From assembly GCF_005938385.1 (NCBI RefSeq), contig NZ_VCRA01000029.1, positions 1 through 64,000 on the forward strand: a stretch of DNA of 64,000 nt, in the 5' to 3' direction. Shown one piece after another: positions 33,551 to 41,681 of this stretch. Made by a program: the position numbers and the translations under genes. Within the stretch, counting starts at the first letter, position 1. Every line of letters starts with the position of its first letter. A model generated the notes under the pieces. That model was not told where the DNA came from. It saw only the letters and a program-made list of their open reading frames with translations, and did not search any database. The stretch comes from Paenibacillus mesophilus. Lineage in GTDB: Bacteria; Bacillota; Bacilli; Paenibacillales; NBRC-103111.

Positions 33551-35761
33551 TTATGGCTCGGAGAAGGCAGATTCGGCGAAAGGCATTTTGCGGTACTGCA
33601 TCGGGGTTACGCCGAACTTGCTTTTGAAGCGGGCGCAAAAATAGCGGGCGTTGCTGTAGCCGACCTTCTCCGCAATATCTTTTGTCGACAGGGCGGTATG
33701 GCGCAGCAGCTCGCAGGCGCTGTCCAAGCGGGCGTTGGTCAAGTAATCGATAAAAGGAACTCCGATCCGTTCCCTGAACTGCCTGGATAAATAAGAAGTC
33801 GACAAGCCTGTCAGCGCGGCCAACTGATCGAGCGAAATATCTTCATGCAGATGGTCCCGAATATACGACGTCAAGGTGGAGGCAAGCTCGTGCTGGGATC
33901 GCCGCATAATGTGCTGCTCGATATGCCCCGTCACTTGAATGCTCAATGTGCGTATCGCCTCGAGCGAATCATGCCAATTATCCGCTCGGACCAATTGAGT
34001 CGACAGCGCTGCGGGGAAAAGACGTTCTTTCATGTTAACGTCGAGAACGACTTTCGATACGATCATCGCAAGCTGCATCAGACAAAACTGGACGGCCTCC
34101 AAAGGAACGGAGCGGCTGCCCGCAACCATCGCAAATTGCTCGAGGAACTGCTCTACGGCGGCCCGGTCGCCTGCGCGCATCGCATTTTCAAGCGGCTCAT
34201 ATTGAATTTGCGGCATTTCGTTGCGTGCGCTCAATTCGTCATGATCCATAATCGTATTCACGCCGAACAGAAACTTATAGGCCAAAGCGGCCTCGGCCTG
34301 CTCGAACGACTTGGCGATTTCCTCGGGCGACCGAGCCGTACCGCCTATGCCTGCGGCGAACGAAGCTGCTCCTCCCGCGCCATGCAGCACGGCATGAAGC
34401 TCGGCCAGTATTTGCTCGCGCAACGATGCGCTATCGTCGGCGTAATACAGAACGCTCCATTCGCCCGGGCGGTTCTCCACGGCGAGATGCGCGAGAGACA
34501 GCTTGCGAGTCGCCAGCACGGCCGTTTCCTTCGCTTTATCGCCGCGCCAGATCACGTTGACCACGACGTAAGCGGAGGCGGCGGGAACCGCTTCGACGGC
34601 TTCGTCTTCGGTCATTCGTCCGTGCAGCAAGTCGAGCAGCTTGCTGCCGCTCAGCTTTTGGGACAAATATTGGATCGTATGATGCAATTCCGTCATGACG
34701 TAGTCCAAAGCCTGAAGCTCGTTGCGCTGCTGCTTCGGGTACAAGCCGGCGTTCCGTTCCTTCAAGCGTTGAATCAAATGCTGAACCGGCTTGTATGATT
34801 TGAAGGCGAGGAAGTAGGCGAGTACGATGCCGATAGCGGCCGTCCCCAAACCGATCCATACGATGGTGCTCCTCATGTTGGTGGAGGCGGGTGCAGAAAT
34901 GTCGGGCGGAGCCATCGCCGCATACGCCCATTGTTCCCCTTCCCGCTGTAAGGAAAGAAAGTGTACGTCGCCATTCGTTCGCCCGTTCCAGCCGGCTTTC
35001 ACCTCGGACCTATCCGCGGCGGACGCATTGCTCGAGCCTGCCATATAGCCGTCCGGGATGTGATACATAAACAGCTTTTCCCGCGAGTCTGCGAGAAACC
35101 GGTCCATGACGGTATGAAACAGGTCGGCGCGAATATCGATCAGCAAATATCCTTGAATGTCTTTGCCCGCTGCCCGCTCGGGGAATGAAATGACATAGGT
35201 CATCAAACGGTCGCGAACGCCGAGTCCGTAATCGACGTCCCGCAGTATCCAACGGTTCGTCCATGAATCGTCCGATTTAAGCAAACGAATCAACCCGGCT
35301 CCGGGAGTACGGTCCCCGAACGGGAAGAAGGCGTGCTTGTCGACCATGAAATCCGTGTTTTTGAAATAAAAAGTTACATTTTCGGCTTCCGGATGGTCGG
35401 CCACAATTTCTTTGAGATGGTTCGCCAAATGATAAATTTGATACATGCTTTGTCCGTATTCCTCGTAAAATACGGAGAATGGATCGCGCGCGGACGTATC
35501 GACGGCAGACAGCAGCTTGCCGAAGAAGGCGTTTTTATAGACGCCCGGATACGTATGTTCCATCTGCTCCTTTAACGCGGTCAAACGGCTGTTGCCGTTT
35601 TGCGCCTTCTCCTCGGCCGCGGCTCTTCCGGTCCGCTCGAGCATGAGAAAGACGCATACCGCGGATATCAGCAAGGCGATCAACGTATAGGACAGAAACA
35701 GCCGTCTGAAGTAAACGCTTTCCAAATAACGTGCGGATGTTCGAACAAGGGCGAGCTTCAT
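33551..35761 (-). CDS. large membrane-anchored AraC-family regulator
   Basis: A 736-residue regulator with two transmembrane helices (about residues 22-45, LFLSYTLIALLISAVCVFL, and about 295-318, WIGLGTAAIGIVLAYFLAF). They enclose an extracytoplasmic sensor region of about 250 residues. A cytoplasmic linker and a C-terminal AraC double helix-turn-helix (LDQLAALTGLSTSYLSRQFR and TKDIAEKVGYSNARYFCARFK) follow. This layout is common in Paenibacillus regulators that sense extracellular carbohydrate, often through solute-binding proteins. The ATG at 35761 has AGGAG 9 bases upstream. It is convergent with the propeller-hydrolase-binding-protein operon. Confidence 0.9.
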   Translation of the reverse strand: MKLALVRTSARYLESVYFRRLFLSYTLIALLISAVCVFLMLERTGRAAAEEKAQNGNSRLTALKEQMEHTYPGVYKNAFFGKLLSAVDTSARDPFSVFYEEYGQSMYQIYHLANHLKEIVADHPEAENVTFYFKNTDFMVDKHAFFPFGDRTPGAGLIRLLKSDDSWTNRWILRDVDYGLGVRDRLMTYVISFPERAAGKDIQGYLLIDIRADLFHTVMDRFLADSREKLFMYHIPDGYMAGSSNASAADRSEVKAGWNGRTNGDVHFLSLQREGEQWAYAAMAPPDISAPASTNMRSTIVWIGLGTAAIGIVLAYFLAFKSYKPVQHLIQRLKERNAGLYPKQQRNELQALDYVMTELHHTIQYLSQKLSGSKLLDLLHGRMTEDEAVEAVPAASAYVVVNVIWRGDKAKETAVLATRKLSLAHLAVENRPGEWSVLYYADDSASLREQILAELHAVLHGAGGAASFAAGIGGTARSPEEIAKSFEQAEAALAYKFLFGVNTIMDHDELSARNEMPQIQYEPLENAMRAGDRAAVEQFLEQFAMVAGSRSVPLEAVQFCLMQLAMIVSKVVLDVNMKERLFPAALSTQLVRADNWHDSLEAIRTLSIQVTGHIEQHIMRRSQHELASTLTSYIRDHLHEDISLDQLAALTGLSTSYLSRQFRERIGVPFIDYLTNARLDSACELLRHTALSTKDIAEKVGYSNARYFCARFKSKFGVTPMQYRKMPFAESAFSEP

Positions 35762-35904
35762 TGCGACCAACTCCTAAGGCCATGTCGGGCTTAACGCCTC
35801 GATCATATCATGCGGCTGTGTCAAAAGTAAATGTATGTATACCGGCAAGCAACAATGAACGTTATCCCGCTGCACGAATGTAGCGCTCGACGTTAGTCTA
35901 TACG

Positions 35905-35931
35905 AAAAAGGCCGTCTCAATCGAGACGGCC
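35905..35931 (-). terminator. Rho-independent terminator of the SDR gene
   Basis: On the minus strand GGCCGTCTC-GATT-GAGACGGCC followed by TTTTT (plus 35909-35905). Confidence 0.9.
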
Positions 35932-35950
35932 GTCCTTTCCTTTATCCAAA

Positions 35951-36709
35951 TCAAAACGCCGTCCAACCCGCATCGGCGGTAATCACCGTACCGTTGACGA
36001 AGCTGGAATCGTCCGACGCGAGGAACAGTGCGACTGCGGCAATTTCCTCGGGCTCGCCCGTTCTCGGCATGACGCCCATACCCGGCATCACCTTATCCAG
36101 GCCGAATTCGTTCGGAACGGAGCCGCCCATGCCGATATTCGTTTTCACCCCGCCCGGTGCAATGGCATTGCAGCGAATGCCGAGCTTCGCGTATTGGTAG
36201 CCGACGTTTTTGGTCAAGCCGACGACGGCATGCTTCGCGGACGTATAAGCCGCGCCTGCTCTGGAGCCGTACAAACCGCCGACGGAGGCGATGTTCACGA
36301 TCGTTCCCTTGCCTTTCTCCATGAAGATGGGCAGCGCTTTGCGAATCGCCCGCATCGGGCCCGTGGCATTAACCGCGAAGACGCGTTCCCACGATTCGTC
36401 CGTCAGCTCATGGGCAGGAACCATGCCGTCCATAATGCCTGCGTTGTTAACTAGTATATCCAATGTGCCGAAATTCTCGACTGCGGCGTCGATCATGTTC
36501 CGGACATCCTCTTCCTTCGCTACGTTGGCCGCTACCGAAACGGCGATGCCGTTGTTTGCTTGGATCAAGGCAACAGTTGCTTGCGCCGACTGCTCGTTCA
36601 TGTCGGACACGATCACTTTGGCGCCTTCCTTGGCGAATAGTACGGCGATTTCCTTGCCCATTCCGGAGCCGGCTCCCGTCACTACGGCAACTTTTCCTTC
36701 GAGTTTCAT
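35951..36709 (-). CDS. short-chain dehydrogenase/reductase
   Basis: A 252-residue classical SDR. The cofactor motif TGAGSGMG is at residues 12-19, NNAG follows near residue 90, and the active site has Ser (NIASVGG) with YTSAKHAVVGL supplying Tyr and Lys. PGGVKTNIG and a C-terminal SFVNGTVITADAGW complete the family pattern. The substrate is unknown. The ATG at 36709 follows GGAGG at about 7 bases; the longer frame to 36838 has no such site. It is divergent from a TetR gene, a likely repressor. Confidence 0.92.
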   Translation of the reverse strand: MKLEGKVAVVTGAGSGMGKEIAVLFAKEGAKVIVSDMNEQSAQATVALIQANNGIAVSVAANVAKEEDVRNMIDAAVENFGTLDILVNNAGIMDGMVPAHELTDESWERVFAVNATGPMRAIRKALPIFMEKGKGTIVNIASVGGLYGSRAGAAYTSAKHAVVGLTKNVGYQYAKLGIRCNAIAPGGVKTNIGMGGSVPNEFGLDKVMPGMGVMPRTGEPEEIAAVALFLASDDSSFVNGTVITADAGWTAF

Positions 36710-36809
36710 CAACAAGACCTCCCGGATCGTTTGATTGTGCGACGAAATGATGTACAATAACGATAAGTCTCGGTGACAGATGTTGAAAAACGAACAACTG
36801 TCTACTAAA

Positions 36810-36838
36810 AGTATAGTCTTCTTTACAGGGGCGAACAA
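36810..36838 (-). promoter_or_regulatory. Candidate promoter of the SDR gene
   Basis: On the minus strand TTGTTC (36838-36833), 17 bases, TATACT (36815-36810). The hexamer CGAACA occurs three times on the plus strand around it (near 36791, 36832 and 36869) and could be part of a TetR operator. Confidence 0.5.
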
Positions 36839-36936
36839 TCAGTAAAACCTTTCGATTTGTACGGAAACGAACAGTAACGCCGTTTTTGTACAGCATCATG
36901 ACCCGATTATGATTTCCAACTTTGCGGGGTTTTGAC

Positions 36937-37557
36937 ATGTCGGATACTTCCACGTTCCACAAGCCGGACAGAAGAGTCGCCAAAAGCAAGCAGGCGTTGA
37001 AGCAAGCGCTGCTGTCGCTTCTTGCCGGAAAAGACTTTCAGTCCGTCTCGATCACCGAAATCGTCCGGCTGGCCGATTGCAACCGCGGCACGTTTTACGC
37101 GCATTATGAGCATAAGGACGCTTTGCTCGCGGATGTGCTGGGCGATGTCACCTCGGGGCTGGTCGAAGCGTTCCGGGCACCGTACCGGGACAAAGACTTT
37201 TTTCATTTGGATGAGCTGCCCTATACGGCCGTTGCTTTGTTCGATCATGTTTATCTTCATGCCGAGCTGTATAAGACAATGCTGAACGGCAACGTGCTGC
37301 CCAATTTTCGGGAACAGCTGTTCCAAGCGTTGAAATCGGCTGCGCTGGACGATCTTTACGTCGATCCGAACGAAGCGTCTTCCAAGATCAACAACGAGCT
37401 GCAGATCATTTACCAGACTCACGCTTTACTGGGTCTTACGCTTCACTGGATTGAGGAAGGGTTCAAGTATACGCCCGACTACATGGCCGAGCAGCTTATG
37501 CTCATCCTGAACTGGAGACCCGGGAAAGTGATCATGAAGCACAGCCGCAAGCCGTAA
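36937..37557 (+). CDS. TetR/AcrR-family regulator
   Basis: A 206-residue regulator. The N-terminal helix-turn-helix is ALLSLLAGKDFQSVSITEIV then CNRGTFYAHYEHKDALLADV, and the C-terminal ligand domain is helical (TetR_C-like, resembling YxaF/DhaS types). I chose the ATG at 36937 over a TTG at 36922; CGGGGT precedes it by 8 bases. It is divergent from the SDR gene, whose promoter it probably represses. Confidence 0.9.
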   Translation: MSDTSTFHKPDRRVAKSKQALKQALLSLLAGKDFQSVSITEIVRLADCNRGTFYAHYEHKDALLADVLGDVTSGLVEAFRAPYRDKDFFHLDELPYTAVALFDHVYLHAELYKTMLNGNVLPNFREQLFQALKSAALDDLYVDPNEASSKINNELQIIYQTHALLGLTLHWIEEGFKYTPDYMAEQLMLILNWRPGKVIMKHSRKP

Positions 37558-37691
37558 CCCAAACTTGAAAGGAAGGAGGGCCATCCGATGCCCAGACCGA
37601 AAATTCCCCGTTAACCGAGAGCGCGAGGGCCGCCTGCGCTTCTGCAGTCTCAAACCGGATTAACATAATCGAATGAGAGAGGGTAGAACGT

Positions 37692-38630
37692 ATGTGGCCT
37701 AAGGACATAGATTGGAAAGATCTGAAGTTCGGAGTTGAAATCGAGTTTGTGGGCGGCGTCCCGGAGGAGGTCGAGCTGCTGCCGGGGTGGGAGATGTCGC
37801 TCGACGAGCGGCAATTCGACGAGACGGGGGCGGAATCGGGCAGCGAGCTTAAGCCGCCGCCGATCGTATGGGAGCAGCGGGAGCAGATCCGGGTCATGCT
37901 GGACCGGCTGAAGGCGCAAGGAGCGACCGCGAATTGGAGCTGCGGTCTTCATGTGCATGTCGGCTTGGAGCCATGGGGGCAGCCGGTAGTAAAGCCGATT
38001 CTGGAAGCCGCGATTTCGGTACAGGAGGCTCTGCGTGGGCTGCTGCGTACGAGCGAGCATCGCATGCTGTACGGTCCCCCGGTCACGCCGGAAATGCTGC
38101 AAAGCTACGTCCTCGAGCCGAATCCGTCGGCGCTGCGTCACCGCGGTCGTCCGCAATCCCACCGCTGTGGCATCAATGCGGCCGCTTGGTTCGATATCGG
38201 GACGGTAGAAATCCGCTACGCGAACGGATCGCTCGACTACGATGAAGTGCTTAACACGATTGAGCTGTGCCTTCGGTTCGTAGCGGCGATCGGAGCGAGA
38301 CGCAAGCTTCCCGCCGACCCGGAGCGACTGGCACACGAGCTCGGCGCTCCGATCGGCGGGTATCCCGCGCCGGTGCCGCCTCCGCAATGGTACCGGGAGC
38401 GGATGTGGCTGGAGGATGCGCTGCTTCCGGTATTGACGCCCCATGTGCTGCGGCTTGAGCCGGATGGTGAAATTCATCATATCGTGCCGGTTGCGGAAGG
38501 CATGCTGGTCGCCGTCGAGAATCCGGACGGGCTGCTCACCAACTATTTATTCCGCCCGACGGCCGAAGGATGGGAGTTTTGCCGGCGATGCCGTAGTCTC
38601 GACCATGATGGGCGTGTCCGATTAGGATAG
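37692..38630 (+). CDS. putative amidoligase (glutamine-synthetase-like fold)
   Basis: A 312-residue protein of the predicted amidoligase enzyme family. Conserved pieces: LKFGVEIEFVGG at residues 11-22 (acidic metal ligands), ESGSELKPPPIV near 48, WSCGLHVHVG near 82 (His ligands) and CGINAAAWFDIGTVEIRYAN near 160 (Arg/Glu). The fold is that of glutamine synthetase-like peptide/amine ligases; the substrate is unknown. It has no recognised partner gene. AGAGGG precedes the ATG. A strong binding site and an 8-codon frame (37588-37614) lie upstream, and a ComB-like gene follows after a hairpin. Confidence 0.82.
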   Translation: MWPKDIDWKDLKFGVEIEFVGGVPEEVELLPGWEMSLDERQFDETGAESGSELKPPPIVWEQREQIRVMLDRLKAQGATANWSCGLHVHVGLEPWGQPVVKPILEAAISVQEALRGLLRTSEHRMLYGPPVTPEMLQSYVLEPNPSALRHRGRPQSHRCGINAAAWFDIGTVEIRYANGSLDYDEVLNTIELCLRFVAAIGARRKLPADPERLAHELGAPIGGYPAPVPPPQWYRERMWLEDALLPVLTPHVLRLEPDGEIHHIVPVAEGMLVAVENPDGLLTNYLFRPTAEGWEFCRRCRSLDHDGRVRLG

Positions 38631-38660
38631 AGATAAAGGCGGCGCTTACAGCAGATAGCA

Positions 38661-38693
38661 AGGAGGGCCATTCCGCAGCGGAATGGCTCTCCT
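38661..38693 (+). repeat. Hairpin between amidoligase and ComB-like genes
   Basis: AGGAGGGCCATTCCG pairs with CGGAATGGCTCTCCT with one wobble. No T-run follows, so it may be a weak terminator or an RNA-processing or stability hairpin. Confidence 0.55.
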
Positions 38694-38711
38694 CTTCAAG
38701 GGAGGAAGCCC

Positions 38712-39470
38712 ATGTTCGATCAATCCCCTTACGAATGCCGGGTGGAATGGGGCGAAAGAGGCGCGCGGGAAGCCGCCGCGAGAGGCGATATCGTCATCAT
38801 TGTCGATGTGCTCAGCTTCTCCTCCACGGTAGTAACGGCGCTGCATCATGGGGCGGTCGTGTTCCCTCATGCCAAAGACGGCCGGGTTCGCGAATTCGCC
38901 GACCGGCATGGTGCGGAGGTGATCCTCGGCCGAGCCGAAGCGGCGTCTGCAGGCGCCCCGACATTGTCGCCGATCACATTCGGGCCTGAACACGCGGGAC
39001 GTAAATTTGCTCTCTGCTCGCTGAACGGGGCCGTCTGCGCCCGGATCGGAGCGGCGGCGTCCGCCCTGCTGGTCGGGTGTCTGCTCAACGCTGGCTCCGT
39101 CGCCAAGGAAGCCAATCGGCTGCGACGCGTTAGCGGCGCATGCGTAACCGTTGTACCGTGCGGCGAGAAATGGAACGATCCGATAGAAGGAGAGAGCTTG
39201 CTGCGTCCGTCCTTGGAAGATTATTTGGGGGCGGGAGCGATCCTTCATGCGCTTGACGGAAGCCGATCGCCGGAAGCGGAAGTATGCGCGGGTGCATTCC
39301 GCCACGCGGCGCCCCGTATCCCCGAGCTTATATGGGATTGCGGCAGCGGGCGGGAGCTGCGTGTGAAAGGGTATGCCGACGACGTGAGGCATTGCTCCCG
39401 ATTGGATCGTTACGCGACGGTTCCTAGGCTGTATGAAGAAAGGTTTGTCGAGTCCGCCGGACTGGAGTGA
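38712..39470 (+). CDS. 2-phosphosulfolactate phosphatase family (ComB-like)
   Basis: A 252-residue protein of the ComB family. The N-terminal VIIVDVLSFSSTVVTAL with early Asp, LGRAEAA, LSPITFGPEH, LCSLNGAVCARIG and VTVVPCGEKW are family hallmarks. ComB removes phosphate from 2-phosphosulfolactate in coenzyme M synthesis in archaea. Bacillales homologues occur without the rest of that pathway, and none is present here, so the true substrate is uncertain. GGGAGG precedes the ATG by 7 bases. Confidence 0.85.
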   Translation: MFDQSPYECRVEWGERGAREAAARGDIVIIVDVLSFSSTVVTALHHGAVVFPHAKDGRVREFADRHGAEVILGRAEAASAGAPTLSPITFGPEHAGRKFALCSLNGAVCARIGAAASALLVGCLLNAGSVAKEANRLRRVSGACVTVVPCGEKWNDPIEGESLLRPSLEDYLGAGAILHALDGSRSPEAEVCAGAFRHAAPRIPELIWDCGSGRELRVKGYADDVRHCSRLDRYATVPRLYEERFVESAGLE

Positions 39471-39500
39471 TTGACGCGATCATTCCGAAGGCCGAGCGAG

Positions 39501-39544
39501 AAAAAGCCCCGAAGCGCCTCAGCAGGCGCCTTCGGGGCTTTTTT
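39501..39544. terminator. Bidirectional terminator
   Basis: AAAAAGCCCCGAAG...CTTCGGGGCTTTTT with inner CGCCT/AGGCG pairing lies between the convergent ComB-like and transporter genes. Confidence 0.92.
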
Positions 39545-39554
39545 GCCGCGCGCG

Positions 39555-40268
39555 TTAACGGTCGGCGGGCAGCGCCTGCTCGTCCTCCTTGTGCTTGAAG
39601 CTGCGCGCGATATACATGACGGGCGTGGAAGCCGCCGTTATTACGAATTTGAATAAGTATGTCGAGATTAAAATTTGCACCCACACGCTGAATGAATATA
39701 AGCCGGCGAAAGCGATCGTGCAAAAGACGAGCGAATCGACCAATTGGCTTAACGCGGTGCTGCCGTTCGTTCGTATCCACAGCTGATTGTAGGAGGCGAA
39801 CTTCGTTTTCAAATAGCTGTACACCCGGACGTCCAGAAACTGGCTGATGAAATAAGCGCACAGGCTGCCTGCGGCGAGCCGGGGCATCAGTCCGAATATC
39901 GAGCTCATCGCCTGCTGAGCCTCTTGGGCGATCGGCTCGTCCAGCGGCGTAAATACGAGCGCCATCTGCATCATGACCGTCGAAGCGAGCAGACTGAAGA
40001 AGCCGAACCATACCGCTTGCGTCGCCGCTTTCTTGCCGTATTTCTCGTTCAGCAGGTCGGTGGCCATATAAATGGACGTATAGATCGTATTGCCGAGCGT
40101 CATGACGATGCCGAGCAGCACGATCGTCTTGGTTACCTGGATGTTGGCCAGTACGGTGGCGAAGCCGATCCACGCGTAGAGGCCTTTTCGGCCGAACAGC
40201 CGGTAGCATAATAGAAACAACCCAAAATTGACAAGGACAAATACAATGCCCCAGAGCAAATTGAACAT
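39555..40268 (-). CDS. queuosine precursor transporter (YhhQ/VUT family)
   Basis: A 237-residue membrane protein with about six helices (for example NLLWGIVFVLVNFGLFLLCY, IVLLGIVMTLGNTIYTSIY, AVWFGFFSLLASTVMMQMAL, LVDSLVFCTIAFAGLYSF). DLLNEKYGKKAA after helix 3 is the family hallmark. Members import queuine, preQ0 or preQ1 for tRNA queuosine modification. The ATG at 40268 has GGAGG 8 bases upstream. A preQ1-I riboswitch immediately before it, ending in that same GGAGG, independently supports the assignment and implies translational repression by preQ1. Confidence 0.92.
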   Translation of the reverse strand: MFNLLWGIVFVLVNFGLFLLCYRLFGRKGLYAWIGFATVLANIQVTKTIVLLGIVMTLGNTIYTSIYMATDLLNEKYGKKAATQAVWFGFFSLLASTVMMQMALVFTPLDEPIAQEAQQAMSSIFGLMPRLAAGSLCAYFISQFLDVRVYSYLKTKFASYNQLWIRTNGSTALSQLVDSLVFCTIAFAGLYSFSVWVQILISTYLFKFVITAASTPVMYIARSFKHKEDEQALPADR

Positions 40269-40276
40269 GCGCCATT

Positions 40277-40317
40277 CCTCCATAGTTTTGGTATCGCGGG
40301 ATGGTTGCGAACCGCGT
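40277..40317 (-). promoter_or_regulatory. preQ1 class I riboswitch
   Basis: On the minus strand CGCGG (P1 5' arm, 40316-40312) is followed by UUCGCAACCAUC, then CCGCG (P1 3' arm, 40299-40295), an A-rich tail AUACCAAAACUAUGG and the GGAGG ribosome binding site. The order and A-rich tail match known translational preQ1-I aptamers such as the Thermoanaerobacter tengcongensis one. The tail-to-loop pairing (CCAU with AUGG) would bury the binding site. Confidence 0.82.
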
Positions 40318-40318
40318 A

Positions 40319-40349
40319 CGGGCAAAAGCCCGATTGAGCTATCATAGCA
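40319..40349 (-). promoter_or_regulatory. Extended -10 promoter ahead of the riboswitch
   Basis: TGCTATGAT on the minus strand (40349-40341) is an extended -10 element. A small hairpin CGGGCTTTTGCCCG lies between it and the riboswitch. No good -35 box is seen at the usual distance. Confidence 0.5.
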
Positions 40350-40488
40350 GATTCGTTCGCGCGGCGCACCAAAATCGATTAAAAAGACAACTACTTTGCA
40401 AATATTCATTCCAAAACGAGGAACCTATAATAGGATTGCAAGCGAGCAGGCTGCCGTCCATCTTTGTAAATCGATTACAAATGTCACT

Positions 40489-40525
40489 TGTCATAAGTGT
40501 ATTAAGTGATATAATACACTTATGA
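40489..40525 (+). promoter_or_regulatory. Promoter with YtrA-type operator
   Basis: TTGTCA (40489-40494), 16 bases, TATAAT (40511-40516). A perfect 13-bp inverted repeat CATAAGTGTATTA / TAATACACTTATG (40493-40505, 40513-40525) spans the spacer and -10. It contains AGTGTA-N13-TACACT, the operator form described for the GntR repressor YtrA of Bacillus subtilis. Confidence 0.85.
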
Positions 40526-40564
40526 TAAGTGATGCAGTACTCATGGAAGACAGGAGGATCGCCT

Positions 40565-40966
40565 ATGACAGGACAGCAGGTTGGCCCGCTTCGCTTCCAG
40601 ATCGATTTCAGCCAACCGCTTTACGAGCAAATATTGGATCAGGTGCGGAGTTCGATCGCGAAAGGAGAAATCGGCTTGGGAGACAAAATGCCTTCGGTAC
40701 GGGAGCTGGCGCAGGAGCTGCGGATGAATCCGAACACGGTGATGCGCGCGTATCAGGAATTGGAGCGGGACGGTTTGACGGAAAAACGGAGGGGGCAGGG
40801 CACTTATGTGACGTCCTCGCCAGAACGGGTACAGAAGTTCCGGACGGAGTTAGCCGCGCAATATATAGAAGCGTTCATGTCGCAGATGGAAAGCTTGGGG
40901 CTGACATGGGACGACATCGAGCAGTACGTGCAGCGGAAATCGGCTCCGGACAAAGGAGGGGCGTAA
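40565..40966 (+). CDS. GntR-family repressor (YtrA subfamily)
   Basis: A 133-residue regulator with a winged helix (QPLYEQILDQVRSSIAKGEI, SVRELAQELRMNPNTVMRAYQEL) and only a short helical tail, the size of the YtrA subfamily, whose genes sit with ABC transporters. It should repress its own operon through the palindrome over its promoter. GGAGG lies 7 bases before the ATG at 40565. The next gene starts 1 base after its stop codon. Confidence 0.92.
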   Translation: MTGQQVGPLRFQIDFSQPLYEQILDQVRSSIAKGEIGLGDKMPSVRELAQELRMNPNTVMRAYQELERDGLTEKRRGQGTYVTSSPERVQKFRTELAAQYIEAFMSQMESLGLTWDDIEQYVQRKSAPDKGGA

Positions 40967-40967
40967 G

Positions 40968-41681
40968 ATGACGCAACCGATCGTCGTTTGCGAGCAAGTA
41001 ACGAAACGATACGGTAAGAAAGCCGCTCTTGATGGGCTCGACGTCACGATTCCGGCGGGCCGGATCGTAGGCGTCCTCGGTCCGAACGGCTGCGGCAAGT
41101 CGAGCTTGTTCCGGGCGATTACGGGGCTTGTGACGCCGGATGGAGGGAAGATCGAGGTGTTCGGCGGGAAGCCGGGCTGGCAGACGAATAAGCAGATCGC
41201 CTACATGCCCGACCGGGGGCGCTGGTATCCGAGCCATACAGTGCAGCAGGCGTTCGAATGGGGCCATACGTTTTTGCCGGGCTTCGACAAGGAAGGCGCG
41301 ATCCGGTTCGCGGAATGGATGGACATCGATCCCGAGATGAAGATCGGCGGCATGAGCCGTGGACAAGAAGCCCGGATTATGCTCATCCTGTGCATCGCGC
41401 GCGATGTGCCGCTTATTATTCTGGACGAACCGTTCGCCGGCATCGACGTCATCTCGCGGGAGGCGATCGTTTCCGGCATCATCGACCATTTGGAAAACCG
41501 CGGACAATCGATGCTGATCAGCACGCACGATATTCAAGAGGTGGAAGGGCTGTTCGACTACACGGTCATGATGGACCAGGGCCGGGCGATATGGACCGGC
41601 GATACGGATGATTTGCGGGCCGAATACGGGTCTTTGCAAAATGTGTTTCGGACTTTGTACAAAAAGGAGTGGAGACGTTGA
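40968..41681 (+). CDS. ABC transporter ATP-binding protein (YtrB-like)
   Basis: A 237-residue ATPase. Walker A GPNGCGKSS is at residues 38-46, Walker B LIILDEPFAGID near 145 and the switch His in STHDIQE. The signature is GGMSRGQEA, an unusual form of LSGGQ. It is encoded directly after the GntR gene and overlaps the permease start by four bases (TTGA). With the permease it should form an ABC-2-type exporter, possibly against a cell-wall-active compound as proposed for the ytr system. Confidence 0.92.
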   Translation: MTQPIVVCEQVTKRYGKKAALDGLDVTIPAGRIVGVLGPNGCGKSSLFRAITGLVTPDGGKIEVFGGKPGWQTNKQIAYMPDRGRWYPSHTVQQAFEWGHTFLPGFDKEGAIRFAEWMDIDPEMKIGGMSRGQEARIMLILCIARDVPLIILDEPFAGIDVISREAIVSGIIDHLENRGQSMLISTHDIQEVEGLFDYTVMMDQGRAIWTGDTDDLRAEYGSLQNVFRTLYKKEWRR

